Source: Stenomitos frigidus ULC18
GTDB lineage: Bacteria; Cyanobacteriota; Cyanobacteriia; Leptolyngbyales; Leptolyngbyaceae
Direction: 5' to 3'
Length of the DNA: 54,646 bases
Assembly: GCF_003003795.1 (NCBI RefSeq)
Contig: NZ_PVWK01000034.1
Location: 1-54,646, forward strand
The notes under the pieces are model-generated. The model saw only the letters and a list, made by a program, of their open reading frames with translations, had not been told where the DNA came from and did no database searches. The first letter of the stretch is position 1. Each line of letters starts with the position of its first letter. This document shows, one piece after another, positions 42,699 to 50,704 of this stretch. The position numbers were made by a program, and so were the translations under genes.

Positions 42699-43592
42699 AT
42701 GTTTATACCTCGTGGTTTTGGCGAATGCTCGATCACAACTAAACTGGGCAGGATGGTCTACTATACGGCTCAAGGAGAACCGTGGGATGAATGTAGATCA
42801 AAAGAAACATTAGTTTTCCTGCACGGCTTTGGTGGTGGTTCCTCGGCTTACGAATGGTCAAAAGTTTATCCCGCTTTTGCCGCAGAGTATCAAATCTTGG
42901 CACCCGATTTGATTGGCTGGGGGCGATCGGATCATCCTGCCCGTAGCTACCAAGCCGAAGATTACATCGCGATCGTCATAGAATTTATGGAGCAGACCTG
43001 TCTTGTTCCGACGACTGTCATTGCCTCGGCCTTGACGGCGGCATTTACAATTCGTGCTGCGATCGAACGCTCTGACTTATTCAAGTCATTAATTGTCACG
43101 ACCGCCGCTGGTTTAGCTGAGTTTGGGCAAGACTATCGCCGCAGCGGTTTTGCCCAGTTTGCTCAGTCTGTGAATATCCCATTCCTCAATCAACTACTTT
43201 ACGGTGCAGGCGTGGCAAACAGTTTTGGCATTCGTAGCTTTTTAGAGCAACGCCAGTTTGCTGATGCAGCGCAAATTTATCCTGAAATTGTTGAGGCGTA
43301 TCGACAATCGGCTCAACGCCCCAATGCGGAGTATGCGGCACTTTCATTTGTGCGGGGAGATTTGTGCTTTGATTTGTCCCAATACATCACCAAATTGACG
43401 GTACCTACCGCCATGATTTGGGGCAAGGGCAGTGAGTTTACCAGCCCCGATATCGGTCGTAAACTGGCTGAAATGAATCCTCAAGCCATTCGTCGCTTTT
43501 ACTATCTGGATAATGTGGGATTTACGCCGCAGCTAGAGCAACCTGCGGTGACGATCGGGCTGATTCGCCAGATATTACCCTTACTGGAGTAG
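42699..43592 (+). CDS. alpha/beta-hydrolase fold protein
   Basis: 297 residues. LVFLHGFGGGSSAYEW carries the oxyanion-hole HGFG, and ILAPDLIGWGRSDHP is the typical beta4/helix region. The nucleophile elbow, normally GxSxG, reads VIASALTAAF, so Ser is kept but both Gly are replaced by Ala. A late MIWGKGSEFTSPD region corresponds to the acid position. A catalytic His near the C-terminus is not obvious (YLDNVGFTPQLEQP has Gly-Phe where a His is usual). It may be a weak or inactive hydrolase, perhaps binding a small hydrophobic ligand. Confidence 0.85.
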   Translation: MFIPRGFGECSITTKLGRMVYYTAQGEPWDECRSKETLVFLHGFGGGSSAYEWSKVYPAFAAEYQILAPDLIGWGRSDHPARSYQAEDYIAIVIEFMEQTCLVPTTVIASALTAAFTIRAAIERSDLFKSLIVTTAAGLAEFGQDYRRSGFAQFAQSVNIPFLNQLLYGAGVANSFGIRSFLEQRQFADAAQIYPEIVEAYRQSAQRPNAEYAALSFVRGDLCFDLSQYITKLTVPTAMIWGKGSEFTSPDIGRKLAEMNPQAIRRFYYLDNVGFTPQLEQPAVTIGLIRQILPLLE

Positions 43593-43683
43593 GGGTTTAA
43601 CTAACCGGATGCCACGAGAGATCCCGAACTAGACCTGACATAACATATGCCATTCAATCAACTTATTTCAGGAGCAAGAACCG

Positions 43684-44313
43684 ATGCACAAGTTATCTCA
43701 GCCTGTTCTGAACCTTGTACTGATGATCAGTGTCAGTCTGCTGCTGCTCAGTTGGAGTACCGCGAATGCCTCAGCCGCTCCAGCTATTCCCCATCCCAAC
43801 GAGTTGGCGCAAGCAGTCCAAGAGATTGAAGCTTTGGATACCATGCGTTCTGGGCTGGCTTCTTCCCTGGAAGGGAGTACCGAAGTACCCACCATGCAAA
43901 CCATGAAAGAAGTCTGCCGTCCGGTCGGAATGCGCGCCATCCAACTCAGCCAAGAGAATGGCTGGCAGGTCAAACAGATTGCTAAGAAATATCGCAATCC
44001 AGACCATGCTCCAGACAACTTACATGCTCAGATCGCGTTAGCAAAATTTGAACAGGAACCGGAGCTAATCGGTTTTTGGGATCGAGAAACTCTGAATCAA
44101 CAGACAGGAACACGCTATTACCGCCGCATCAATGTGGAAGCCAGTTGTCTCGCCTGTCATGGTTTGAAAGATCGCCGTCCCCAGTTTGTTAAAGATGGTT
44201 ATCCTCAAGATTTAGCCTATAACTTTCACGTTGGCGATTTGCGCGGTATGTATGCCGTTTTCATTCCAGATGCGATTCAAAAAGCAATGCAAAATTCAGT
44301 CGATCAACAATAA
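43684..44313 (+). CDS. exported c-type haem protein (Tll0287-like / DUF3365)
   Basis: 209 residues. A signal peptide (LNLVLMISVSLLLLSWSTANASA) leads to the DUF3365 domain: ALDTMRSGLASSLEG, then CRPVGMRAIQLSQENGWQVKQIAKKYRNPDHAPD, with the haem site CLACH in VEASCLACHGLKDRRPQF. In cyanobacteria the Tll0287 type is a periplasmic or lumenal haem-PAS protein thought to act in redox sensing. The YNFHVGDLRGMYAVFIP ending is typical. It is followed 20 bases later by the DUF3122 gene. Confidence 0.9.
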   Translation: MHKLSQPVLNLVLMISVSLLLLSWSTANASAAPAIPHPNELAQAVQEIEALDTMRSGLASSLEGSTEVPTMQTMKEVCRPVGMRAIQLSQENGWQVKQIAKKYRNPDHAPDNLHAQIALAKFEQEPELIGFWDRETLNQQTGTRYYRRINVEASCLACHGLKDRRPQFVKDGYPQDLAYNFHVGDLRGMYAVFIPDAIQKAMQNSVDQQ

Positions 44314-44333
44314 CCCTAATAAATGCAAACAGC

Positions 44334-44864
44334 ATGAAGATAAATTCCATTTTACGTTTCATCGGAGCATCACTCATCCTCGCAACGCTAGTTTGGACGT
44401 TGACGGCTAATCTGGCGATCGCCCCAGTTCAGGCAGCCATCCGACAATTAGAAGAAGCCCCAGGGCAACTGGTGTGGCAGTCTCGACAGACGCTCAAAGA
44501 CGAGCATGGCGGTAGTTGGCAAGCGATCGCCTTCAAGCGCGTTCGTCCCGATGGCTCAGCCCATATCTATTTGCGTTTAGTTGGGTTTCCAGGAACAGCA
44601 GACCTGGATCATTCGCAACCGCTAACGCTCACCAACTCACTGGGCAAAACATTGACCGCAGCAGATATATCCTCAGATATGTTTACTGATAAAACCCAGA
44701 TAAAAACCGATATGGGGCAGTATGATTTACAACCGATCTTGATGCAGCTAGAGCCAGCGATGCCGTTGCAACTAACACTTCCCACCCTTGACCAGGAAAA
44801 GATTAGCCTCAATGTTTCTCCTACCGTGGTTGAAGAGTGGCGATCGCTGACTGACCAAAAATGA
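44334..44864 (+). CDS. DUF3122 exported protein
   Basis: 176 residues with a signal peptide (ILRFIGASLILATLVWTLTANLAIAPVQA). The body GQLVWQSRQTLKDEHGGSWQAIAFKR, HIYLRLVGFPG, and PLTLTNSLGKTLTA matches DUF3122, a cyanobacterial family of unknown function. It lies 20 bases after the haem-PAS gene and probably shares its transcript. Confidence 0.85.
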   Translation: MKINSILRFIGASLILATLVWTLTANLAIAPVQAAIRQLEEAPGQLVWQSRQTLKDEHGGSWQAIAFKRVRPDGSAHIYLRLVGFPGTADLDHSQPLTLTNSLGKTLTAADISSDMFTDKTQIKTDMGQYDLQPILMQLEPAMPLQLTLPTLDQEKISLNVSPTVVEEWRSLTDQK

Positions 44865-44870
44865 TCACCT

Positions 44871-44888
44871 TATAACTAAATAGCTATA
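44871..44888. promoter_or_regulatory. palindrome resembling the ArsR operator, upstream of DUF4079
   Basis: TATAACTAAATAGCTATA agrees with the 41318 site at 15 of 18 positions. It lies within a longer palindrome whose outer arms CACCTTATA and TATAAGGTG are perfect. It falls about 50 bases upstream of the DUF4079 ATG and just after the DUF3122 stop. Alternatively it could be a terminator, although no T-tract follows. Confidence 0.5.
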
Positions 44889-44937
44889 AGGTGAGGAAAA
44901 GATTTTAAGACATGCAAATACTTTGGAGATAACCATC

Positions 44938-45420
44938 ATGAGTTTAGACAGTCTAGCCGCTCTCAAGCCCTATCTCAGCTTTTTCCACCCGATTACGATG
45001 TGGATCTTGCTGGCCGTGGCGCTCTATGCCATGTATTTGGGTGTGCAGGTGAGGCGAACGCGGTTGGCAGAAGGAGAGTCTAAGAAAGAACTGGTGAAGG
45101 GTCGATTCGCCATTCGCCACCACCAAATTGGCTCCATCCTTCTAGCGCTAATGGTAATGGGGGCGATCGGCGGCATCACCGTGACCTACCTGAACAGTGG
45201 CAAAATTGTGATTGGACCCCACCTGTTTGCGGGTTTAGGGATGGTGGGGCTGGTTTCCACGTCTGCGGCACTGGTTCCCTTTATGCAAAAGCATGACTGG
45301 GTGCGCAGCATCCACGTTTCGCTGAACCTGATTCTGCTGGGATTGTTTGGTTGGCAAGCCGTAACCGGGGTACAAATTGTGCAAAAGATTGTCAGCCAGA
45401 TGATGCAGTCTCCTGCGTAA
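44938..45420 (+). CDS. DUF4079 membrane protein
   Basis: 160 residues from the ATG at 44938; GGAGA lies about 10 bases upstream. Four membrane segments are visible: [57 protein letters not shown] and [20 protein letters not shown]. His residues in [14 protein letters not shown] and SIHVSLNL could bind haem as in b561-like proteins. The family is mostly cyanobacterial and of unknown function. The palindrome just upstream suggests redox- or sulfide-linked control. Confidence 0.85.
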   Translation: MSLDSLAALKPYLSFFHPITMWILLAVALYAMYLGVQVRRTRLAEGESKKELVKGRFAIRHHQIGSILLALMVMGAIGGITVTYLNSGKIVIGPHLFAGLGMVGLVSTSAALVPFMQKHDWVRSIHVSLNLILLGLFGWQAVTGVQIVQKIVSQMMQSPA

Positions 45421-45637
45421 CTATGGTCACAAAGCTTCTGCTGGATCGCGCATTAATATCAACGCTTTGATAGTGTCTGAATGTACAGCTAAGAATTATG
45501 GATTTAATAAGATCTGGAATTTGATTGCTGGTAGGGGCGAACGGCCGTTCGCCCCTACCGAAGAATCGCGGAGTTATTTAATTCTCATTCCTAACCTACT
45601 TAATTTCAATTACCTGATTAATTTGGAGACCAACGTT
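45421..45637. repeat. gap with a 30-bp perfect palindrome
   Basis: Positions 45530-45559 form a perfect palindrome of two 15-base arms, starting GGTAGGGGCGAACGG. This GTAGGGGCGAACG-type palindrome is a known type of dispersed repeat in cyanobacterial genomes (recollection). The rest of the gap is AT-rich and holds the promoter of the Dps-like gene. Confidence 0.75.
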
Positions 45638-45952
45638 ATGCAGACCATGCCAATCAACATCGGAATTGAGGAAAAGGATCGTCGCGAGATTGCTCAAGGG
45701 CTTTCCAACCTACTGGCGGATACTTACACCCTGTACTTGAAGACCCATAACTTCCACTGGAACGTCACAAGACCAATGTTTCGGACATTGCATCTTATGT
45801 TTGAAGAGCAATATACCGAACTGGCTTTGGCGGTGGATCTAATAGCTGAACGCATCCGAGCGCTGGGGTTTCCGGCTCTAGGCACCTATAAAGAATTTGC
45901 CAAGCTCTCTTCAATTGAGGAGCTTACTGGCGGAGTAGAGCCGATTAGCTAA
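45638..45952 (+). pseudogene. dps: Dps/ferritin-like protein, C-terminally truncated
   Basis: 104 residues. [58 protein letters not shown] contains the Dps ferroxidase residues (HNFHW and the DxxAE-type Asp/Glu). Dps proteins are normally about 160-180 residues and continue with two more helices. Here the frame ends after [15 protein letters not shown], and no continuation was seen in the next 100 bases. It cannot form the normal four-helix bundle, so it is probably a broken copy. The start has no strong Shine-Dalgarno sequence (GGAG lies 12 bases upstream). Confidence 0.85.
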
Positions 45953-46069
45953 TCGGTCATAGTCCATTGGAAGATTGATAGAGCTGGCTAATGTCATTTC
46001 TCCAATGTTCTTTCTAGCCTTCCTTTGCTGGCGCAAATTTTTTAAACTGCGATTTTGGAGGCACTTGAA

Positions 46070-46429
46070 ATGAAAAAATTACGAACCGTTTTTGCATTGT
46101 TGCTCAGTATTGCTCTCTTTCAAGCACTTGTGTTTACGTTGCCATTTCCTAGTTCGCCTGCAATGGCCACCGATTCTCTAAGTGGAGCAAAAGTGTTTAA
46201 GAACAACTGCGCCATGTGCCACGTTGGGGGTAAAAACGTCGTAATGCCAGATAAAGCCTTAAACCAAGCTGCCCTTGATAAGTACGGTAAGAATTCGGTA
46301 GTAGCCATTACGGCTCAGATCAAGGCTGGAATGAATGCCATGCCAGCCTTTAAGGAAAAGCTAACCGACGCCCAAATCGAAGACGTTGCCGCCTACGTAC
46401 TCGACCAAGCTAAGAACGGTTGGCAATAA
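46070..46429 (+). CDS. petJ: cytochrome c6 (cytochrome c-553)
   Basis: 119 residues from the ATG at 46070, with GGAGG 8 bases upstream. The signal peptide ends at PSSPAMA, then DSLSGAKVFKNNCAMCHVGGKNVVMPDKAL shows the CxxCH haem site and the axial His. The sixth ligand Met is in NAMPAFKEKLTDAQIEDVAAYVLDQA. All family features are present. This lumenal protein carries electrons from cytochrome b6f to photosystem I or to the terminal oxidase. In this island it may serve an SQR-fed chain together with the Rieske protein. Confidence 0.96.
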   Translation: MKKLRTVFALLLSIALFQALVFTLPFPSSPAMATDSLSGAKVFKNNCAMCHVGGKNVVMPDKALNQAALDKYGKNSVVAITAQIKAGMNAMPAFKEKLTDAQIEDVAAYVLDQAKNGWQ

Positions 46430-46445
46430 TTTTTGACTAGGTGAA

Positions 46446-47357
46446 ATGCGACGGATCTCAGTTGCAAAATTCGTTAAAACCCTGATGAAGACCTCGTTAG
46501 ACTGTATTCCCTGTCTCTTGCGCCAATCTTTAGAAGCGGCCAGGTTGGTATCAACAAATCCATCGGTTCATGAGCACATTATCCGGGATGCGCTGAGTTG
46601 GGCGGTCGAGATGGACTTAAATCAATCACCTCCTGCCATGGCGCAACGTATTCACCGACGGTTGCGCGAGATCACCGGGGTGGATGACCCTTACCGTGAG
46701 ACGAAAGACTGGCAAAATCGCGTCGCGATGGAGTTGATCCCAGCGCTCCGGGCTGAGGTTGAATCTGCCAGAGATCCATTGTTGATGGCCGCTCGTCTGG
46801 CGATCGCCGGAAATGTGATTGATATGGGTAGTAATGGCAATCTGACAGAGGCAGATGTGCGACAGGCTTTGAACCAAGCCCTGACAGAGCCATTTTTCGG
46901 AGAACAGAACGAGTTTCGTGAGGCGATCGCCCAAGCAAAATCAATTTTGTATTTAGCTGACAATGCCGGAGAAATCGCCTTTGATCGACTTCTGGTTGAA
47001 CAACTTTTACCAGTGCGGATTACCTTTGTCGTGCGCGGTGCGCCAGTCCTTAATGATGCCACACTTGTCGATGCGCGAACGGTAGGGCTGGATCAAGTTG
47101 TCAAGGTGATCGACAATGGCTCAGACGCTCCAGGAACCATCTTAACCGACTGTAATCAGGATCTTCGCGATCGATTTGCGACCGCCGACCTAATTATTGC
47201 TAAGAGGCAGGGGAATTTTGAGACTCTCTGTGGCGAACCCGGCAATATTTTTTTCCTATTCAAGGTCAAATGTCTGGTGATTGCCAGTCTCGTTAACCAA
47301 CCGATCGGGACACAAATGTTGGTACATTCTAGATTGGGTACAGCTTATGGGTTGTAA
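46446..47357 (+). CDS. DUF89 / ARMT1-type metal-dependent phosphatase-like protein
   Basis: 303 residues from the ATG at 46446; an ATG at 46485 gives the conserved start MKTSLDCIPCLLRQ. Family motifs are CIPC at the N-terminus, ILYLADNAGEIAFDRLLVE (metal-binding Asp, Asn, Glu), VVRGAPVLNDATL, and LIIAKRQGNFETL. In the last, most members have AKGQGN, so a Gly is replaced by Arg. DUF89 proteins are proposed to be damage-control phosphatases that remove harmful sugar phosphates. It follows petJ by 16 bases and may share its transcript. Confidence 0.88.
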   Translation: MRRISVAKFVKTLMKTSLDCIPCLLRQSLEAARLVSTNPSVHEHIIRDALSWAVEMDLNQSPPAMAQRIHRRLREITGVDDPYRETKDWQNRVAMELIPALRAEVESARDPLLMAARLAIAGNVIDMGSNGNLTEADVRQALNQALTEPFFGEQNEFREAIAQAKSILYLADNAGEIAFDRLLVEQLLPVRITFVVRGAPVLNDATLVDARTVGLDQVVKVIDNGSDAPGTILTDCNQDLRDRFATADLIIAKRQGNFETLCGEPGNIFFLFKVKCLVIASLVNQPIGTQMLVHSRLGTAYGL

Positions 47358-47500
47358 CCATCGGGTTTTAGAGCGTACCGATCGCATCATTTCTGATTGA
47401 AAGCCATGGGTCAGCTATGGCATGAACTGGGCGATCGCTGTGTCGATTGCCGGACAGGGACTCAGTTAGTGATCGCTTAACAAGAAAGCTAAGGAAGTAG

Positions 47501-48019
47501 TTACTTGACGATCGCCTCCCCTGCTGCTTTCCAGCCCGCAAAGCTCGGCGGAAATCCCCGTACATTGTCATAATTCAACAGATGCAGCGTCATTACTCCC
47601 ATCGCTGAGCGATAGCCAGTGGAACAATACAGCACCACAGGGCGATCGGTTGGAATTTTATTTAAATTGCGAGCCATCTGCTGGAGCGGAATATTGGTTG
47701 CACCAGGGATATGACCCGACCGATACTCAGAGGGCGATCGCACATCAACTAATAACGGCTGACGGTCTGCCATCAGACTTTTCAACGCTTCGACGTTGCC
47801 GATCGTGTAATATCCCGATGGCATCGACATGAGATACTGATCCACGGCTGATTCCAACTTGGGAAAACCTTGTGGATCTGACAGAACCTTGGGGTCAGTT
47901 ATTACAGCTGACGAAGTAAGATTTGCCGCCATGATCGGGTTTTGCCCAGCACCAAACAAAAGGCAAAGCCACAGGGCGAATCCCAGCACTATAGTCTGAA
48001 TTGACTTCTTGAATAACAT
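47501..48019 (-). CDS. exported rhodanese-like protein
   Basis: 172 residues from the ATG at 48019. A signal peptide (IQTIVLGFALWLCLLFGAG) places it outside the cytoplasm. The rhodanese domain shows PLLVDVRSPSEYRSGHIPGATNIPL, the catalytic Cys in VVLYCSTGYRSAMG and VRGFPPSFAGWKAAG. It is the fourth rhodanese of the island and the only exported one, fitting sulfane-sulfur handling in the periplasm or lumen. The gap 47358-47500 before it holds nothing recognisable. Confidence 0.92.
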   Translation of the reverse strand: MLFKKSIQTIVLGFALWLCLLFGAGQNPIMAANLTSSAVITDPKVLSDPQGFPKLESAVDQYLMSMPSGYYTIGNVEALKSLMADRQPLLVDVRSPSEYRSGHIPGATNIPLQQMARNLNKIPTDRPVVLYCSTGYRSAMGVMTLHLLNYDNVRGFPPSFAGWKAAGEAIVK

Positions 48020-48221
48020 AGATTTCTCCCGAAATGGGTATTTCTCATCATGACCCAGCGCCTCTGTTATCGGGCTGCAACTTCGGCAATATGAGGGCTG
48101 ATAATCGGAATAGATAGCCAAAATGATTGATAATGAACAGATTCAAAGCCTGCTTCTTATTTATACCGTCTTATTATGTGTGTGTAGGTACGTCTACTTG
48201 TGTTCAATCACTGAAGCTCTT

Positions 48222-48734
48222 TCAATAAAACCAGGGGATTAGCTTTTTGACCTGCAATTGATACGAACTATAGTCAGAGAACTTATCTTTTAGCCATGAC
48301 TCTTCTTTTCTGGCTTTGATGTCAAAAAATAGCAGCAAAATCACTGCACCAATCAGATGCGTTAAACTCCATTGCCAAATACCATAGGCGATCGCCAGGA
48401 AAATCACGCCACTATAAATAGGATGCCTGACTACGCCGTAAGCTCCACTGGTGACTAATTTTCCGGCGTCTTTAGGATGGGGTAAGGGAGTAAGATTTGC
48501 ACCTAACCCTAGTCCTCCCCAAAATAGCAATAACGCGGCAATTAGGCTGAAAAGACTCGCTAATCCCCAAGTCGTGTATGTCCAAATGTGAGACAACCGA
48601 TCCAGCCTGATCACTGGATATACGGGCAATAGGATAAAACCAACAAAGAGGATTATTTGAGCAAGAACCCAATATTCACCTCTCGCACCCTGCCACCATT
48701 GGGCTGAGAATCCTAATGCTTTAAGTCGGTTCAT
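48222..48734 (-). CDS. isoprenylcysteine carboxyl methyltransferase-like membrane protein
   Basis: 170 residues with four membrane segments (LAQIILFVGFILLPVYPVI, LASLFSLIAALLLFWGGLGLG, VIFLAIAYGIWQW, HLIGAVILLLFFDIKA). The motif GKLVTSGAYGVVRHPIYSG is the cofactor-binding signature of the ICMT/PEMT-type methyltransferases, followed by ARKEESWLKDKF, which has the conserved E-E-xxL. Substrates of bacterial members are mostly unknown. It is a lone gene here, with no evident operon. Confidence 0.88.
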   Translation of the reverse strand: MNRLKALGFSAQWWQGARGEYWVLAQIILFVGFILLPVYPVIRLDRLSHIWTYTTWGLASLFSLIAALLLFWGGLGLGANLTPLPHPKDAGKLVTSGAYGVVRHPIYSGVIFLAIAYGIWQWSLTHLIGAVILLLFFDIKARKEESWLKDKFSDYSSYQLQVKKLIPWFY

Positions 48735-48801
48735 GTCCTAGCCTCCTCTGTCTATGCTAGCTCGTTTTATCATTCGGAAATCATGTGGGGTATTGTCATC
48801 A

Positions 48802-49896
48802 TTAAGCGACTAACTCTGCCATCAGTTCGGCAACAGGCATCAGGCGCTGAGCACGTCCGGCATTGCTCCCCGAAAACACCAGTCCATTTTCAATATCTCC
48901 TCGTGCCGCTTTATCTAAAGCCTGAACAATGCAGAAGGATTGCTGTTCATCCCGGCATTTGCAGGCATGGAGACAATTAAACAAACATCGTTTTTCCAAG
49001 TCTGGGGAACCTGCGATCGCCTTTTCCACAAAGGCATTTCGCAGTGCCCGTCCCGGCATGCCCACTGGACTAGAAATGATCACCACATCGTCTGGTTGAG
49101 CATGAAGGTGAAATTCTTTGTAACGAATATTGGCATCACATTCATCAGTGGTGATAAAGCGAGTCCCAATTTGTACACCACTGGCTCCTAATGCCAACAT
49201 TCGGTCAATATCAGCTCGATCCCACACTCCCCCTGCGGCAATCACTGGAATCGATTGACCCACTTCCTCGTGCAAATAAGCCACTAATGCTGGGATGACC
49301 TGTTCGGCGTTTAGGGCGCGATCGCCTAACTCCTCTAATTTCGCACCGAGATGTCCGCCTGCTGTATTGGGATTTTCTACGACAAACGCATCGGGTAGCC
49401 GCCCGTATTGACGTTCCCACTTCCGGCACATAACGCGAGCCGCACGAGTACTGGAGACGATCGGTACCAGTGCTACCTCTGGAAAGGCTGCGGTATAGGA
49501 CGGCAATTGCAGCGGTAATCCTGCACCTGAAATAATTAGATTCACGCCTTCTTCTGCCGCTGTCCGCACCAGGGTTTCGTAATCTTGAGCAACAACCATC
49601 GCATTGATGCCCAGAATTCCCTTGGGACTTAAGGTGCGGGCGGCTCGAATTTCATCAACCAGCGCCAACCGGTTGGCTTCAAAGAACTGTTCTCGGCGCT
49701 TGCGACCATTGGTCTGAGTGCTATCAAAGTAGGTTGAGTTTAGCCCTAGAGCAACAGCAGAGATGATCCCAATGCCACCTGCATTGGCAACGGCAGCGGC
49801 AAGTTGTGCCCCAGAAATCCGAATGCCCATACCGCCCTGAATAATGGGATAGCGAGCCATGTATTGACCGATTTGGAGCGAGGGGAGTGGTGTCAT
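48802..49896 (-). CDS. nitronate monooxygenase-like flavoprotein
   Basis: 364 residues from the ATG at 49896, preceded by AAAGGA. FMN-barrel motifs: YPIIQGGMGIRISGAQLAAAVANAGGIGIIS, GILGINAMV, LIISGAGLPLQLP, VVENPNTAGGHLGA, PVIAAGGVWDRADIDRMLALGASGVQIGTRF. A Cys-rich segment (RCLFNCLHACKCRD) near the C-terminus is typical of the NMO/FabK-like subgroup with an iron-sulfur or structural cysteine cluster. Members oxidise alkyl nitronates or act as flavin-dependent reductases. It has no operon partner in view. Confidence 0.9.
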   Translation of the reverse strand: MTPLPSLQIGQYMARYPIIQGGMGIRISGAQLAAAVANAGGIGIISAVALGLNSTYFDSTQTNGRKRREQFFEANRLALVDEIRAARTLSPKGILGINAMVVAQDYETLVRTAAEEGVNLIISGAGLPLQLPSYTAAFPEVALVPIVSSTRAARVMCRKWERQYGRLPDAFVVENPNTAGGHLGAKLEELGDRALNAEQVIPALVAYLHEEVGQSIPVIAAGGVWDRADIDRMLALGASGVQIGTRFITTDECDANIRYKEFHLHAQPDDVVIISSPVGMPGRALRNAFVEKAIAGSPDLEKRCLFNCLHACKCRDEQQSFCIVQALDKAARGDIENGLVFSGSNAGRAQRLMPVAELMAELVA

Positions 49897-50029
49897 AGAT
49901 TCCTTTGGATTAGTTCGTTCAAAAAGCAGGATTCGGTGCAAATGATACGTGTATTGTTCTCGCTATCCCGCTCCACGGCCTTTTCCAGATCTGAACATCT
50001 ATCAGTAAGGCGAGAGACAATAATGACTT

Positions 50030-50419
50030 TTACTTTCCTCCTTTCCCTGTAGAACTTCTGCTGCCTAGACCGAAAGCTGCAGTTCGCCGCAATCCTTCCA
50101 ACTGCTTTAACTGCTGAGACTGTTCTTCCAATCGACTGGTGAGGCGATCGCCCACTAGTTCACAAAGCTCAAAAATGAACGGTTCCGCAATCTCGTAATA
50201 AACGCTGACACCATGAGATGTGCGGGAGACAATCCCCGCCTGAGCTAGAATCTTCAGATGCTTTGAGACATTTGCTTGCCCCAAGCCTGTTGCTTCCATA
50301 TGTTCAGTAACATTCTTCGAGCCTGATTTAAGCGCACACAACACCTGCAAGCGGCTGAGTTCAGATAGCACTTTGAAGCAATCAGCAACTTGAGCAAGGG
50401 CAGAAGGAAAGAGGAACAT
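50030..50419 (-). CDS. ArsR-family repressor, paralogue of 38380
   Basis: 129 residues, about 85% identical to the ArsR at 38380-38769 over its first 110. The two key Cys (RLQVLC, FELC) are kept and there is one extra Cys (ADCFKVL). The tails diverge (GLGSRSSTGKGGK here). It is divergent from the MFS gene start at 50610. The operator-like 13-mer ATATAGCAATATA lies 50 bases upstream of its ATG, as for the paralogue. It probably arose by duplication and controls the truncated transporter. Confidence 0.9.
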   Translation of the reverse strand: MFLFPSALAQVADCFKVLSELSRLQVLCALKSGSKNVTEHMEATGLGQANVSKHLKILAQAGIVSRTSHGVSVYYEIAEPFIFELCELVGDRLTSRLEEQSQQLKQLEGLRRTAAFGLGSRSSTGKGGK

Positions 50420-50468
50420 GGTGCGAGTGCTGGATTTTTAACTGTTATGATTGATTCATTGTATGCCT

Positions 50469-50481
50469 ATATAGCAATATA
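50469..50481. promoter_or_regulatory. ArsR operator core shared with 38824
   Basis: ATATAGCAATATA, with flanking bases CT and G, forms a 6-bp inverted repeat around AGCA. It is the exact inverse of the core at 38824-38836. It lies between arsR (minus) and the MFS gene (plus). Confidence 0.55.
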
Positions 50482-50609
50482 GCAGGGGTTAAGGTGAAAA
50501 GAAACCGATCTTTACGGTTATCCACTCATTGTCCTGTCATCCTTCCATTCTCAGAACCAGAGAATCAGACCATGATGGTTTGTCCATTGATCTAGGGAGG
50601 TTTTGCCGA

Positions 50610-50704
50610 TGCGATTGTTCCGATCCATTCCCCGTAATGTTTGGATCTTGGGGTTGGTCAGCCTGCTCACCGATGTTGGGGTTGAGATGATTTATGCACT
50701 GTTA
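50610..50704 (+). pseudogene. 5' end of an MFS transporter gene, cut by IS630 copy 2
   Basis: The ATG at 50610 has AGGGAGG upstream. The product begins MRLFRSIPRNVWILGLVSLL and TDVGVEMIYALL, the first membrane helix of MFS transporters of the type (W)xLGxVSLLxDxSxEMIYPLLP. The frame enters the IS630 left end at 50703 and stops soon after. The remainder of the transporter is not in the window; the DNA after truncated copy 1 does not contain it. Confidence 0.8.
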
